Shown here piece by piece: positions 32,942-41,557 of a DNA stretch of 64,000 nucleotides. Position 1 is the first letter of the stretch; every line of letters begins with the position of its first letter. Made by a program: the position numbers and the translations under genes. The notes under the pieces are model-generated. The model made no database searches. It worked only from the letters and a program-made list of their open reading frames with translations, and was not told where the DNA came from. This DNA is from Streptomyces actinomycinicus (GTDB lineage: Bacteria > Actinomycetota > Actinomycetes > Streptomycetales > Streptomycetaceae), in the NCBI RefSeq assembly GCF_016741775.1, contig NZ_JAERRK010000002.1:62001-126000 (forward strand), given 5' to 3'.

Positions 32942-33850
32942 TCAGTCCTCGGTGAACAGTCCCGCGGCATCCGTGGCGTGGACGGCCTTCTGGGCCCACG
33001 CCTCCAGTTGGTCGAGATCCGTGCAGGCCTCGACTCGCTCGCGGGCCGCGTCGGTGACCGGGATTCCGCGCCATTCGAGGATGCGGAGGGTCATCTCCTG
33101 GCGGTCCTGGATGCGCCCCTGTTCCACACCTTCCTCCAGGCCCTCCTCCCTCCCCTCCTCGCGTACCTGTTCGGCGAGTGGGTGGCGCCAGAAGTACTGG
33201 ATTGCCGTCATCAGGTCCCTCCACATCTGCTTCGCCTGGGGGTCGGCCAGGCAGGAGTCGACGAACTGCACGAAGACCGCGGCGTTGTCGGGGTCGATGG
33301 TCCGCAGGGCGGCTGCCAGGGATTCCAGTATGGCCGGAGCCTGGGGCCCACGCCCGTGTGTCATCGCCGAGAGCACCGCAAGAGGTACGTCCCGCTCGGC
33401 CTGCCGCACGTCTGCGATCACCGGCACGTTGTCCGGACCGATCACCAACGGCCGCACCGTCAGCGAATGCCATTCACGGAAGCCGAAGCGGATCGGCCGT
33501 GCCGCCCACTTCGCCGTGGCGCTGTTCTGCGTGATGACGATGAGCACCGGCTCACACCGGTACTTCTCGTACAGGTACGACAGGTAGTAGGGCCAGCTGC
33601 CCCGCTTCCGCTCGTCCGCCTTCCCCTGCGACTCGACCACCAAGAGGTACGTGCCCTCGTTCGTCTCCGCCCGCAGCAGCGTGTCCACCCTGCGCTCGAC
33701 CGGTTCGATCTCGGTGAGGTCCACGTTCAGCGCGGCGATCTCCGTTGGCTCGGGGAACGGCACGCGCAGTACCCGCTGTAACGCCTTCGTCAGCAGCGCC
33801 GGATCCTTCTGGAAGATCCGGTGCAGTGCTTCGTGCGAAGAGCCGACCAT
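32942..33850 (-). CDS. Rpn-like PD-(D/E)XK nuclease-fold protein
   Basis: 302 residues. The N-terminal half has the nuclease-fold core VDTLLRAETNEGTYLLVVESQGKADERKRGSWPYYLSYLYEKY, where D-x(12-16)-(E)-x-Q replaces the usual D...ExK, as in Rpn/YhgA transposase-like proteins. The C-terminal part contains an acidic-basic coiled coil (EQVREEGREEGLEEGVEQGRIQDRQ), a hallmark of the family, and ends VTDAARERVEACTDLDQLEAWAQKAVHATDAAGLF. Family members are small nucleases or recombination-promoting factors; whether this one cuts DNA is unknown. It converges on the immunity gene. Confidence 0.8.
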   Translation of the reverse strand: MVGSSHEALHRIFQKDPALLTKALQRVLRVPFPEPTEIAALNVDLTEIEPVERRVDTLLRAETNEGTYLLVVESQGKADERKRGSWPYYLSYLYEKYRCEPVLIVITQNSATAKWAARPIRFGFREWHSLTVRPLVIGPDNVPVIADVRQAERDVPLAVLSAMTHGRGPQAPAILESLAAALRTIDPDNAAVFVQFVDSCLADPQAKQMWRDLMTAIQYFWRHPLAEQVREEGREEGLEEGVEQGRIQDRQEMTLRILEWRGIPVTDAARERVEACTDLDQLEAWAQKAVHATDAAGLFTED

Positions 33851-33882
33851 CAGTTCGCCTTTCGTACGACGTGATCAACGAG

Positions 33883-34293
33883 CTAGGCCGCGGCAAGTTC
33901 GCACCACACGTACTTCCCCCGGTCCCCGAACCTCGCCGACGGCTGCCACCCCCAGTGGTCCGCGCACGCCACGACCAGCCCCAGCCCCCGGCCGTCCTCC
34001 GATTCCGTGACCTGGGCCGGCGGCCGGGGTGGCTCGGGTGGTGCCGGGTCCGTGTCCCACGCTCCGATCCACACCACCCCGTCCCCGGTACGGCGAACCC
34101 TGAGCGCGGCCGGCCCCTTGGTGTGCCGTACGGCATTGGAGACCAGCTCCGTCGCGAGCAGCTCCGCGGTGTCCACCAGGCCGATCAGCCCGTGCATCGT
34201 CAGGATCAGGCGCAGAGTCCGGCGACATACCGTCACGGCTCTGAGGTCGTTGGGGATGTAGAGCGTGTAGTCCCAGGGTTCGGCGGAGGACAT
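33883..34293 (-). CDS. Serine kinase/anti-sigma-type HATPase protein
   Basis: 136 residues. HATPase_c_2 fold: N box TAELLATELVSNAVRHTKGP, then GAWDTDP and the G boxes SEDGRGLGLVVACADHWGWQPS. The length and RsbW-like layout fit the many short ATP-binding regulators of Streptomyces. It is divergent from an XRE/DUF5753 regulator and a DUF397 gene, the usual three-part WhiJ-like neighbourhood. The target is unknown. The start is ATG 34293 with GGAG about 14 bases upstream. Confidence 0.87.
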   Translation of the reverse strand: MSSAEPWDYTLYIPNDLRAVTVCRRTLRLILTMHGLIGLVDTAELLATELVSNAVRHTKGPAALRVRRTGDGVVWIGAWDTDPAPPEPPRPPAQVTESEDGRGLGLVVACADHWGWQPSARFGDRGKYVWCELAAA

Positions 34294-34499
34294 GCGTCAT
34301 CAACTCCGGTGAGAGAGAGGGATTTTGCACGTGGTGGCATTGCCGCAGCCGGCATGGCAGGACGGCGCGGTGCACTTCCGTTGCGTGTGCGGTACGTCAC
34401 CGACAGTAGGGCCACATTTTGGGACGCCGCAAGCGGCTGCCGTAATCTACCCCTCGAACGAGGCACTGGTTCAGTGCGGTTGAGCAGAAGGAGGCAGGT

Positions 34500-35351
34500 A
34501 TGCCGCGCAGGCAGCAGCCCACTGCACGGCAGGAGCGCCTGGGTGCCGAACTGCGGAAGCTGCGTGAAGCAGCGGGGCTGAAGGGGCGCGAGGCAGCTGC
34601 ACTGCTCGGGACGGACTCGGCCCAGATGAGCCAGATCGAGGCCGGCACGGCTGGGGTGAGCGAGGAGCGGGTTCGGCGGCTCGCAGCCCAGTACTCCTGC
34701 ACGGACGATGCGTTGGTCGACGCCCTCATCGCCATGGCGACCGACAGGACGCGCGGCTGGTGGGAGGAGTACCGGGGCCGGTTGCCGACGCCGTTCATGG
34801 ATCTGCCCGAACTCGAGCACCACGCCTGCTACCGCTGGGACGTGGAGTTCCTGCACGTCCCGGGTCTGCTGCAAACCGCGGAATACGCCCGGTCCCTCTT
34901 CGCCTACGTCAACCCGGAGTACCCCGAGAGCGACATCGAGCGCTGGGTGGAGCACCGGATCAAGCGCAGGGTCATCATCGAGCGTGCTGAACCGGTGCCG
35001 TACCAAGCGGTGATCCACGAAGCGGCGTTGCGGATCAGGGTCGGTGACCGGCTCGCCGCACGGGCACAGCTCGCCCGGATCCTGGAAGTCTCGGAGGCCG
35101 ACCACGTCACCGTGCGTGTCGTCCCCTTCGATCTGGACGAGTTCGGTGGGGCTGGTGCCGCCATGGTGTACGCGGGCGGCCCGCTACCCAGGCTGGACAC
35201 CGTCGTCCGAGACGGGCCGAGCGGACCCGTTTTCATCGATGCCGAGGCTCAGCTCACGCGTTACCGAACGCTCTTTCGTAGGGTGGAGGCGGCCTCACTC
35301 GACCCCGGCCGGTCGCGTGACCTCATCCACAGGCTGGCGAAGGAGCTGTGA
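34500..35351 (+). CDS. XRE-family regulator with DUF5753 (WhiJ-like)
   Basis: 283 residues. The HTH lies at about 15-70 (LGAELRKLREAAGLKGREAAALLGTDSAQMSQIEAGTAGVSEERVRRLAAQYSC). The DUF5753 domain fills the rest: WWEEYRGRLPTPFMDLPELEHHACYRWDVEFLHVPGLLQTAEYARSLF ... YQAVIHEAALRIRVGDRLAARAQLARILEVSE. Start ATG 34500 follows AAGGAGG. It overlaps the DUF397 gene by 4 bp. In S. coelicolor, WhiJ-type proteins act with small DUF397 partners to control development; the function here is inferred only by family. Confidence 0.92.
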   Translation: MPRRQQPTARQERLGAELRKLREAAGLKGREAAALLGTDSAQMSQIEAGTAGVSEERVRRLAAQYSCTDDALVDALIAMATDRTRGWWEEYRGRLPTPFMDLPELEHHACYRWDVEFLHVPGLLQTAEYARSLFAYVNPEYPESDIERWVEHRIKRRVIIERAEPVPYQAVIHEAALRIRVGDRLAARAQLARILEVSEADHVTVRVVPFDLDEFGGAGAAMVYAGGPLPRLDTVVRDGPSGPVFIDAEAQLTRYRTLFRRVEAASLDPGRSRDLIHRLAKEL

Positions 35352-35545
35352 GCATGCTGACCCCGCACACCTGGCAGAAGTCGTCCTTCTCCGGAGGGGG
35401 CCAGGGAGACGCGTGCGTCGAAGTCGCCGACCTCGACACCCACATAGCCGTCCGTGACTCCAAGGCCCCGGCGCGGGCCGCCCTCACCTTCCCGGCCGCC
35501 TCCTTCGCCCGCTTCGTCGAAGCCCTCAAGGAAGCGGACCGGTAA
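35348..35545 (+). CDS. DUF397 domain protein
   Basis: 65 residues. The conserved DUF397 pattern is WQKSSFSGGGQGDACVEVADLDTHIAVRDSKAPARAALTFPAASFARFVEALKEADR. GTG at 35348 overlaps the regulator's stop codon (GTGA); an ATG two codons later is an alternative. It is likely a partner or antagonist of the upstream XRE/DUF5753 protein. It converges on the HAD phosphatase gene 14 bp away. Confidence 0.93.
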   Translation: MSMLTPHTWQKSSFSGGGQGDACVEVADLDTHIAVRDSKAPARAALTFPAASFARFVEALKEADR

Positions 35546-35559
35546 GGCCGGTCGCGTGT

Positions 35560-36228
35560 TCAGGCCGCGGTGTCCCCCCGGGCGCCCGATGCGAAGGCCA
35601 GGATGTGCGGCACCGCATCCCGCAGGCTCCCGAAGTGGCGGTGCACACCCTCCACCGCCGCCTCGGAGTTCACGCCCCACACCGTCATCCCGGCCCGGAG
35701 CCCGGACCGCACGCCGGACGGGGCGTCCTCGATGACCAGGCAGTCCTGTGGCTCGGCGCCGAGCAGTGCGGCAGCCCGCAGGTAGGGGACGGGAGAGGGC
35801 TTGCCCTCCGCCACGGCCGCCGCGTCCACGACGAGGTCCGGCATCGGCAGGCCCGTCCGCCGGAAGCGGCCCCGTACCCGGTGCTCATAGTTCGAGGTCA
35901 CCAGCGCCCAGGAGCCGCGCGGCAGCGCGTGCAGCAGCTCCGCCGCGCCGTCGAAGGCCGTATAGACACCGGACCGTACGTCCTCGTCCTCCAGCTCGTG
36001 CAGCGCCGTCAGGCACTCGTGCGGATCGTGGTCCGCGGCGACCTGCGCGAACGTCTCCGTCGGCCGCGTCAGCAGGGCCACCCGGTAGACCTCGTCCGCG
36101 TCCAGCCCGTATCGGTTCGCCCACGCTCGCCACACCTGGCGCTGGTTGCTCACCGCGTCCATCAACGTGCCGTCGACATCGAAGAGGACGTACCTCGGGC
36201 GGGTCGAGGGCGTGATTCCACCAGTCAT
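35560..36228 (-). CDS. HAD-family phosphatase (beta-phosphoglucomutase-like subfamily)
   Basis: 222 residues. HAD motif I is LFDVDGTLMDAV (residues about 14-25), with the four-helix cap after it. Motif II is WALVTSNYEHRVRG, motif III is in VDAAAVAEGKPSP and motif IV is CLVIEDAPSGVRSGLRAGM. The substrate is probably a small phosphate ester such as a sugar phosphate or 2-phosphoglycolate, but cannot be assigned. The start is ATG at 36228; a later start would still retain motif I. It is a single-gene unit with a tandem-repeat region upstream. Confidence 0.88.
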   Translation of the reverse strand: MTGGITPSTRPRYVLFDVDGTLMDAVSNQRQVWRAWANRYGLDADEVYRVALLTRPTETFAQVAADHDPHECLTALHELEDEDVRSGVYTAFDGAAELLHALPRGSWALVTSNYEHRVRGRFRRTGLPMPDLVVDAAAVAEGKPSPVPYLRAAALLGAEPQDCLVIEDAPSGVRSGLRAGMTVWGVNSEAAVEGVHRHFGSLRDAVPHILAFASGARGDTAA

Positions 36229-36298
36229 GCGGTGATCATGTCAGGTGTGGTGATCAGGGCAGGTGCCCCGCGGATGCGCGGGTGACCCGTGCCGAATC

Positions 36299-36385
36299 CA
36301 TGCGTGACGCGTGCCGGACCCGTGCGTGACGCGTGCCGGACCCATGCGTGACGCGTGCGTGACGCGTGCCGGACGCGTACCGGAC
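36299..36385. repeat. 22-bp tandem repeat upstream of the HAD gene
   Basis: Copies begin TGCGTGACGCGTGCCGGACC at 36301, 36323 and 36345; a half-unit step gives the start at 36356. It lies in the 205-bp gap between the HAD gene and the lipoprotein gene, both on the minus strand. Confidence 0.88.
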
Positions 36386-36433
36386 GAGAGCCGGAGGGGC
36401 GTCACGTCGGACGAGCCGTCGCCCCAGCCGCGG

Positions 36434-37096
36434 CTACGGCGCGTACACCTGCTGCAGGCTGTGGATCGCGCCGTCGTCGCCCGTCCCGTACTTGAACACC
36501 AGGCCGGCGTCGGGGTGGGCCTTGAGCCAGTCGATCAGTTCCTGGACGCCGATGCGCTGGTTCTTGCTGCTGCTGGTGATGGGGTTGGTGGCGGTGACGT
36601 ACGCGGCCTGGTCGAGGGCCCAGCGGCTGTCCTCGCCGTCGGTCAGGAACGGCCTGCCGTCGGTCTCCTTGTCGGGGCAGCCCCACGCCCCGTGCTGGAT
36701 GACGAGGTTCACCTTGCCCGTGCTGGCGGGAAGTTCCTCGACGCGGTTGACGACGATCTCGTCGGGGTCGGCGTGGTCCGGGTCCGGCGCCTTCGTGGCG
36801 CAGTCGGCGGCCGGGGTGGCGGCCGGCCCGGTCGTCTTGGACGCGGGCTTCGCCGTCGACGTGCCGGCCCCGCCCGTGCCGGCGCCACCCGTGCCCGGCG
36901 CCGCCGTGGTGCCCGCGCTCGCCGTGGACCCTCCCTTGCCGCCCGAGGAGCCGGGCGTCGAGCCGGACTTGGCGGCGGCGGTGGGCGTGGCCCCGGTGCC
37001 GCTGGCGGTGTCGTCGCCCTGGCACGCGGTGAGTGTCGCGGCCAAGGCGACGGCCGCGCAGGCGATGACGGCAGGTCTGAGGCGATCGGCATTCAT
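36434..37096 (-). CDS. Putative lipoprotein, unknown function
   Basis: 220 residues. The signal peptide ends at lipobox LTAC (Cys near residue 25). A long Gly/Ser/Thr/Ala linker spans about 30-95. The C-terminal domain (about 100-220) has CATKAPDPDHADPDEIVVNRVEELPASTGKVNLVIQHGAWGCPDKETDGRPF... and ends IDWLKAHPDAGLVFKYGTGDDGAIHSLQQVYAP. It was not recognised, and the length of the disordered linker is unusual. The start is ATG 37096, with a purine-rich GGGGGGACG upstream. Confidence 0.7.
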   Translation of the reverse strand: MNADRLRPAVIACAAVALAATLTACQGDDTASGTGATPTAAAKSGSTPGSSGGKGGSTASAGTTAAPGTGGAGTGGAGTSTAKPASKTTGPAATPAADCATKAPDPDHADPDEIVVNRVEELPASTGKVNLVIQHGAWGCPDKETDGRPFLTDGEDSRWALDQAAYVTATNPITSSSKNQRIGVQELIDWLKAHPDAGLVFKYGTGDDGAIHSLQQVYAP

Positions 37097-37512
37097 GTGG
37101 GTCGTCCCCCCTGGTCGAGTGCGGCCCGGGCGACCGCATCGGTCCGGACCGTAGCAACGCCCTGCCGGGACCGCACTACTGGAACATGCCTCGTCACCGA
37201 CTCCGGACACTACCGTCACGGGGCACGGATCATGTGACGCGGTGACGCGGTGACGCGGTGACCGGGTAACACGGGTGCCGGGTAACACGCTTGCCGGGTG
37301 GCGCGGTGGCGGTGCGGAGAGCGGAGGGTTCCCGGACGGCGAACGGATCGCGCCATCGGCCCCCCTCAGGGTTGACCCGGCCATGCCAACGGCTCACCAT
37401 GACGCCAACCCCGCACAGCGGGCCCACAGGGAGCCCCACGAAGCGGCCCCGGCGGGTCCGCACCCGCACGTCGCACTGGAACACCCCCACCTCCACCCCA
37501 CAAGGAGCGTTC
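37097..37512. other. Regulatory region with octamer repeats between lipoprotein and carboxypeptidase
   Basis: About 416 bp between divergent genes. It includes an 8-bp tandem array (37235-37310) and the promoter and RBS of the carboxypeptidase gene. No gene is supported; an open frame running into the carboxypeptidase from 37291 lacks signal-peptide logic before residue 75. Confidence 0.6.
37235..37310. repeat. 8-bp tandem repeat (TGACGCGG)
   Basis: Three perfect copies of TGACGCGG, then progressively diverged octamers (TGACCGGG, TAACACGG, GTGCCGGG, TAACACGC, TTGCCGGG, TGGCGCGG). Confidence 0.85.
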
Positions 37513-38856
37513 ATGCGACTTCGCATCCGCGGCTCCAGCGCGCGCGGCAACAGACGTACCGCCGCCCTCGGCGCGCTGCTGGCCCTCGCCCTCGCCGCCC
37601 CCGTCTCGGCCACCGTCGGGCAGGCCAGCGCCGACAGTGCCCGGAAGGTCACACCCTCCGGGGACGACGTCCGGCAGTACGAGATACACCAGAGCACCAC
37701 TCCCGTGACCCGTACGGCCATCCAGGCGGCCGGGGTCACCGTCGACGAGGCGGACGAGGAGACCGTCGTCGTGTCCGGGCGGGCCGATCAGATCCGGAAG
37801 CTGCGGCGGCTCGGGTACGACGTCCAGCAGCTGGGATCCGCTCCGCAGCGGTCCGGGACGCGGCTCTACGACTTCCCCAGCTCCGACGCGAAATATCACA
37901 ACTACGCCGAGATGAACGCCGAGATCGACCAGCGGCTCGCCGCCTACCCGGGCATCATGAGCAAGCGGGTGATCGGGAAGTCGTACCAGGGGCGGGACAT
38001 CGTCGCCATCAAGGTCAGCGACAACGTCGGCACCGACGAGGGCGAGCCCGAGGTGCTGTTCACGGCTCATCAGCACGCACGGGAGCACCTGACCGTGGAG
38101 ATGGCGCTGTACCTGCTGCGGGAACTCGGTGCCGGGTACGGGTCGGACTCCCGGATCACCAACCTCGTCAACAGCCGGGAGATATGGATCGTCCCGGATC
38201 TGAACCCGGACGGCGGCGAGTACGACATCGCCAGCGGGTCGTACCGGTCGTGGCGGAAGAACCGGCAGCCCAACTCCGGTTCCTCGTACGTCGGTACGGA
38301 CCTCAACCGGAACTGGGACTACAAGTGGGGCTGCTGCGGCGGATCCTCGGGCAGCAAGTCGTCCGAGACGTACCGCGGTGCCTCCCCCGAGTCCGCGCCC
38401 GAGGTGAAGGTCGTCTCCGACTTCGTGCGCAGCCGGGTCGTCGGCGGCAAGCAGCAGATCAAGGCGGGCATCGACTTCCACACCTACAGCGAGCTGGTGC
38501 TGTGGCCGTTCGGGTGGACGTACGACGACACCGCGACCGGCATGACGGCCGACGACGCCGCCGCCTTCAAGGCGGTGGGGCAGAAGATGGCCGCCAGCAA
38601 CGGGTACACCCCGGAGCAGTCCAGCGACCTGTACATCACGGACGGGTCGATCGACGACTACCTCTGGGGTGTGCACAAGATCTTCGACTACACCTTCGAG
38701 ATGTACCCGACGTCCGCCTGGAACGGCGGGTTCTACCCGCCCGACGAAGTCATCGAGCGGGAGACCTCCCGTAACAAGGATGCCGTGTTGCAGCTGCTGG
38801 AGAACGCGGACTGCATGTACCGGTCGATCGGCAAGGCCGCCCAGTACTGCAGTTGA
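37513..38856 (+). CDS. Secreted M14 zinc carboxypeptidase
   Basis: 447 residues. The ATG at 37513 follows AAGGAG. A signal peptide ([22 protein letters not shown], to about residue 40) and a propeptide (about 40-120) precede the M14 domain. Visible active-site elements: HQHAREH with zinc ligands His188 and Glu191; the substrate-binding NRNW in [12 protein letters not shown]; zinc ligand His323 in IDFHTYSE; and catalytic Glu396 in DYTFEMYPT. Two Cys pairs include CCGG. This is a carboxypeptidase T-like enzyme, expected to remove C-terminal residues outside the cell after propeptide cleavage. It is monocistronic. Confidence 0.94.
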   Translation: MRLRIRGSSARGNRRTAALGALLALALAAPVSATVGQASADSARKVTPSGDDVRQYEIHQSTTPVTRTAIQAAGVTVDEADEETVVVSGRADQIRKLRRLGYDVQQLGSAPQRSGTRLYDFPSSDAKYHNYAEMNAEIDQRLAAYPGIMSKRVIGKSYQGRDIVAIKVSDNVGTDEGEPEVLFTAHQHAREHLTVEMALYLLRELGAGYGSDSRITNLVNSREIWIVPDLNPDGGEYDIASGSYRSWRKNRQPNSGSSYVGTDLNRNWDYKWGCCGGSSGSKSSETYRGASPESAPEVKVVSDFVRSRVVGGKQQIKAGIDFHTYSELVLWPFGWTYDDTATGMTADDAAAFKAVGQKMAASNGYTPEQSSDLYITDGSIDDYLWGVHKIFDYTFEMYPTSAWNGGFYPPDEVIERETSRNKDAVLQLLENADCMYRSIGKAAQYCS

Positions 38857-38859
38857 CGG

Positions 38860-39492
38860 CTACTCCTTCGTGGCCGCTGCGGCCTCGGCCGCAGCGGGCA
38901 CCCCGGCCCCGCCGGCCTCCTCGGCCTCCGTGGCGTCCTCGAAGTAGGCGTCGAGCACCGCGTCGAGCTGCTCGTCCCACTCCTTGAAGCGCGCCCTGGC
39001 CGCCGCCTCGATCTCGATCGGGAACCAGCGGCGGTCAGGGGTGTGCACGGTGACCGTGTACCGCTTGCCGAAGCGGGGCGTCTCCGTCTCGACCGCGGCG
39101 ATCTCGTCCCAGCGGAACTCGCAGGCCTCCTCGTCCAGCCTGAGGCGGACGCCCTTGCGGTCGGCGACTATCCGCGCCCGGCGGTCGGACGCCTCGAAGA
39201 CCGGGCCGTCGGCCGGCTCTTCGGAGTCGTCGTCGCCCGCCGGCACCGCGGAGGCCGCCGCCGGGTCCTCGGGCTGCGGCTCGTCGGCCGTCGTCCCCGG
39301 AGCCGGCTCGTCCTCGGCCTTCGGCTCCTGCGACCCCTTCGGCTCCTTCGTCACCGGTGCCGCCTGTGCCGCCGGTGCCGGAACCGTGATTCCGGGGATG
39401 ACGGCCGGGTCGAACCCGGCGCCCGCGACGGGGTCGGCCTTCAACGGCTCGGCCTTGGACGGCTTGCTGCTCGATCCTATGCGCTGCTCCAC
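38860..39492 (-). CDS. PH-like domain protein with disordered N-terminus
   Basis: 210 residues. The first 95 are Pro/Ala/Glu-rich and disordered. Residues about 97-190 have a split-PH-like pattern: GPVFEASDRRARIVADRKGVRLRLDEEACEFRWDEIAAVETETPRFGKRYTVTVHTPDRRWFPIEIEAAARARFKEWDEQLDAVLDAYF. It is soluble, without a signal peptide. Function is unknown. It converges on the carboxypeptidase gene 3 bp away and is not obviously linked to its neighbours. Confidence 0.75.
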   Translation of the reverse strand: MEQRIGSSSKPSKAEPLKADPVAGAGFDPAVIPGITVPAPAAQAAPVTKEPKGSQEPKAEDEPAPGTTADEPQPEDPAAASAVPAGDDDSEEPADGPVFEASDRRARIVADRKGVRLRLDEEACEFRWDEIAAVETETPRFGKRYTVTVHTPDRRWFPIEIEAAARARFKEWDEQLDAVLDAYFEDATEAEEAGGAGVPAAAEAAAATKE

Positions 39493-39529
39493 GGCCGCAG
39501 TATGGACGACTTCCCTGTGCCGGAACCAG

Positions 39530-41038
39530 TCAGCTCACGAACACGCTGACCACACCGGCCACGGCGAACCCGGCGACGGACAGCACCGACTCCAGGACCG
39601 TCCAGGTACGCAGCGTGTCGCGTTCGCTGATGCCGAAGTACTTGGCGACCATCCAGAAGCCGCCGTCGTTGACGTGCGAGGCGAAGATGGAGCCCGCCGA
39701 GACGGCCATGATGACGAGGGCGACGTAGGGCTGGGAGTGGTCGCCATCGGCGAGCAGCGGGGCGACGATGCCCGCCGTCGTCACGATCGCCACCGTCGCC
39801 GAGCCCTGGGCCACCCGCAGTACCAGCGAGATCAGGTACGACAGCACGATCACCGGCAGTCCCACGCCGTCGAAGGTGTCCGACAGGGCCTGGGCCACAC
39901 CGCTGGCCTTCAGCACGGCACCGAAGATCCCGCCCGCGCCGACGACCAGCAGGATGTTGCCGACCGGCTTGAGGGAGGCGGTCGAGACCCTCTCCAGGGA
40001 CTTGCGGGACCAGCCGCGGCGGATGCCGAGGAGGTAATAGGCGAGGAGCAGGGCGAGGGTGAGGGCGACGAAGGGGTTGCCGGAGAACTCCAGCACCGAG
40101 CGGCCGGGGGAAGGGTCCAGGGCGATCGAGGAGAAGGTCGCGGCCAGGATCAGGACCAGGGGCGTACCGATGATGGTGAGGACCGTGGCGAGCGGCACCG
40201 GGCTCTCCGGGGGTGCCAGGCCCTGCGCGCGCTGCTCCGCCACCACGGCCCGCTTCGCCTCCTCGGCCGCCTCGGCCATGTCCTGCGGTACGGCGACGAA
40301 GATCCGCTTGCCGACCCGGGCGGAGAACGCCCAGGCGGCCAGGACGGCCGGGACGCCGCAGACGACGCCCATGAGGATGACCCACCCGAGCTGGACGTGC
40401 AGCAGTCCGGCGGCGGCGACCGGGCCGGGGTGCGGCGGCAGGAAGGCGTGGGTCATGGACAGGCCCGCGAGGAGCGGCAGGCAGTAGAGGAGGATCGATT
40501 TTCCGCCGCGCTTGGCCGCCGCGTAGACGATCGGGGCCAGGACGAAGATGCCGACGTCGAAGAAGACCGGGATGCCGAAGACGAGGCCGGTCAGGCCCAT
40601 GGCGAGCGGGGCGCGGCGCTCGCCGAAGAGGCCGAGCAGACGGGAGGCCAGGACCTCCGCCCCGCCGCTGACTTCGAGGATCGCGCCGAGCATGGTGCCG
40701 AGGCCGATGATGATCGCGACATGGCCGAGGATGCCGCCCATGCCGGACTCGACGGTGGAGACGGCGTCGGAGCGCTGGACGGTGCCGAAGAGTTCGGTCA
40801 CCGAGAGGCCGGCCAGCAGGCCGACGGTTATGGAGACGGCGAGGAGCGCGACGAACGGCTGGAGCCTGACCTTGATGATCAGGAAGAGGAGGAGGGCGAT
40901 GCCGAGGGCGGCGACCGTGAGGAGTCCGGGGGTTCCGTCGAGGAGGAGGAGCAGGCCGCCGGTGTGGGGCGGGGCGGCGGGCGCGGTTGGGGTTGCGGTT
41001 GCGGATGCGGCGAGCGGTTGTGCCAGCGGGTAGGACAT
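39530..41038 (-). CDS. GntP-family permease (gluconate or D-serine type)
   Basis: 502 residues and about 13 hydrophobic helices. The GntP signature is clear: IIIGLGTMLGAILEVSGGAEVLASRLLGLFGERRAPLAMGLTGLVFGIPVFFDVGIFVLAPIVYAAAKRGGKSILLYCLPLLAGLSMTHAFLPPHPGPVAAAGLLHVQLGWV. GntP includes gluconate carriers and DsdX D-serine carriers. The gene follows RidA and IclR genes and lies opposite a D-serine-dehydratase-like gene, so a D-amino acid or acyl-D-amino acid substrate is plausible. The kinase in the operon would equally fit a sugar acid. Start ATG 41038 has GAGGA upstream. Confidence 0.9.
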   Translation of the reverse strand: MSYPLAQPLAASATATPTAPAAPPHTGGLLLLLDGTPGLLTVAALGIALLLFLIIKVRLQPFVALLAVSITVGLLAGLSVTELFGTVQRSDAVSTVESGMGGILGHVAIIIGLGTMLGAILEVSGGAEVLASRLLGLFGERRAPLAMGLTGLVFGIPVFFDVGIFVLAPIVYAAAKRGGKSILLYCLPLLAGLSMTHAFLPPHPGPVAAAGLLHVQLGWVILMGVVCGVPAVLAAWAFSARVGKRIFVAVPQDMAEAAEEAKRAVVAEQRAQGLAPPESPVPLATVLTIIGTPLVLILAATFSSIALDPSPGRSVLEFSGNPFVALTLALLLAYYLLGIRRGWSRKSLERVSTASLKPVGNILLVVGAGGIFGAVLKASGVAQALSDTFDGVGLPVIVLSYLISLVLRVAQGSATVAIVTTAGIVAPLLADGDHSQPYVALVIMAVSAGSIFASHVNDGGFWMVAKYFGISERDTLRTWTVLESVLSVAGFAVAGVVSVFVS

Positions 41039-41088
41039 TCGGGGGTCCTCTGCGTAAATGCATGCTGCTTTCGGGCAAGGGGAATCGC

Positions 41089-41117
41089 GGCACGGCACCC
41101 GGGGTGGGTGCCGTGCC
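41089..41117 (-). terminator. Intercistronic hairpin between ridA and gntP genes
   Basis: Perfect 12-bp arms GGCACGGCACCC (41089-41100) and GGGTGCCGTGCC (41106-41117) around GGGGT, 30 bp after the RidA stop and about 50 bp before the permease start. It may reduce read-through into the permease gene. Confidence 0.55.
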
Positions 41118-41146
41118 GTGCGGGAGGTACGGGGGGCGGTGTGGCG

Positions 41147-41557
41147 TCAGCCGAGTACGGCGAGCGCGTCGATCTCGATCAGGAGGCCGGCCGGCAGACC
41201 GACGTAGACCGTCGTGCGGGCGGCGGGCGGCTGGGTGAGGCCCTGCTCGTCGAAGTACGCGTTGTAGATCGCGTTCATCTCGGCGAAGTGGTCCACGTCG
41301 GTGAGGTAGACGCGGATCATCATCACGTCGTCCCAGCTCGCGCCGCCCTCTTCGAGGATCGCCTTGACGTTGGCGAGGGTCTGGAGGGTCTGTTCCCGCA
41401 GAGAGGGGCCGGCGGGTGTGGGCGGCTTGCCCTCCTCGGCGGGCAGGAAGCCGACCTGGCCGGCGACCTGGAGGATGTTGCCCTTCTTCACGCCGTGCGA
41501 GAACCGCGCGGGCGGGGTGGTGTGGGTCTTCGGGGTGAGCGCGGTCTTGTCCGTCAT
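41147..41557 (-). CDS. RidA family imine/enamine deaminase
   Basis: 136 residues. The RidA/YjgF fold contains GNILQVAGQVGFLPAEEGKPPT, LREQTLQTLANVKAILEEGGASWDDVMMIRVYLTDVDHFAEMNAIYNAYF and the C-terminal signature RTTVYVGLPAGLLIEIDALAVL. The Arg in AARTTVYV is the residue that binds the imine in RidA. It hydrolyses 2-aminoacrylate-type intermediates released by PLP enzymes. Its ATG overlaps the IclR gene stop (4 bp), so the two are co-translated. Confidence 0.9.
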   Translation of the reverse strand: MTDKTALTPKTHTTPPARFSHGVKKGNILQVAGQVGFLPAEEGKPPTPAGPSLREQTLQTLANVKAILEEGGASWDDVMMIRVYLTDVDHFAEMNAIYNAYFDEQGLTQPPAARTTVYVGLPAGLLIEIDALAVLG

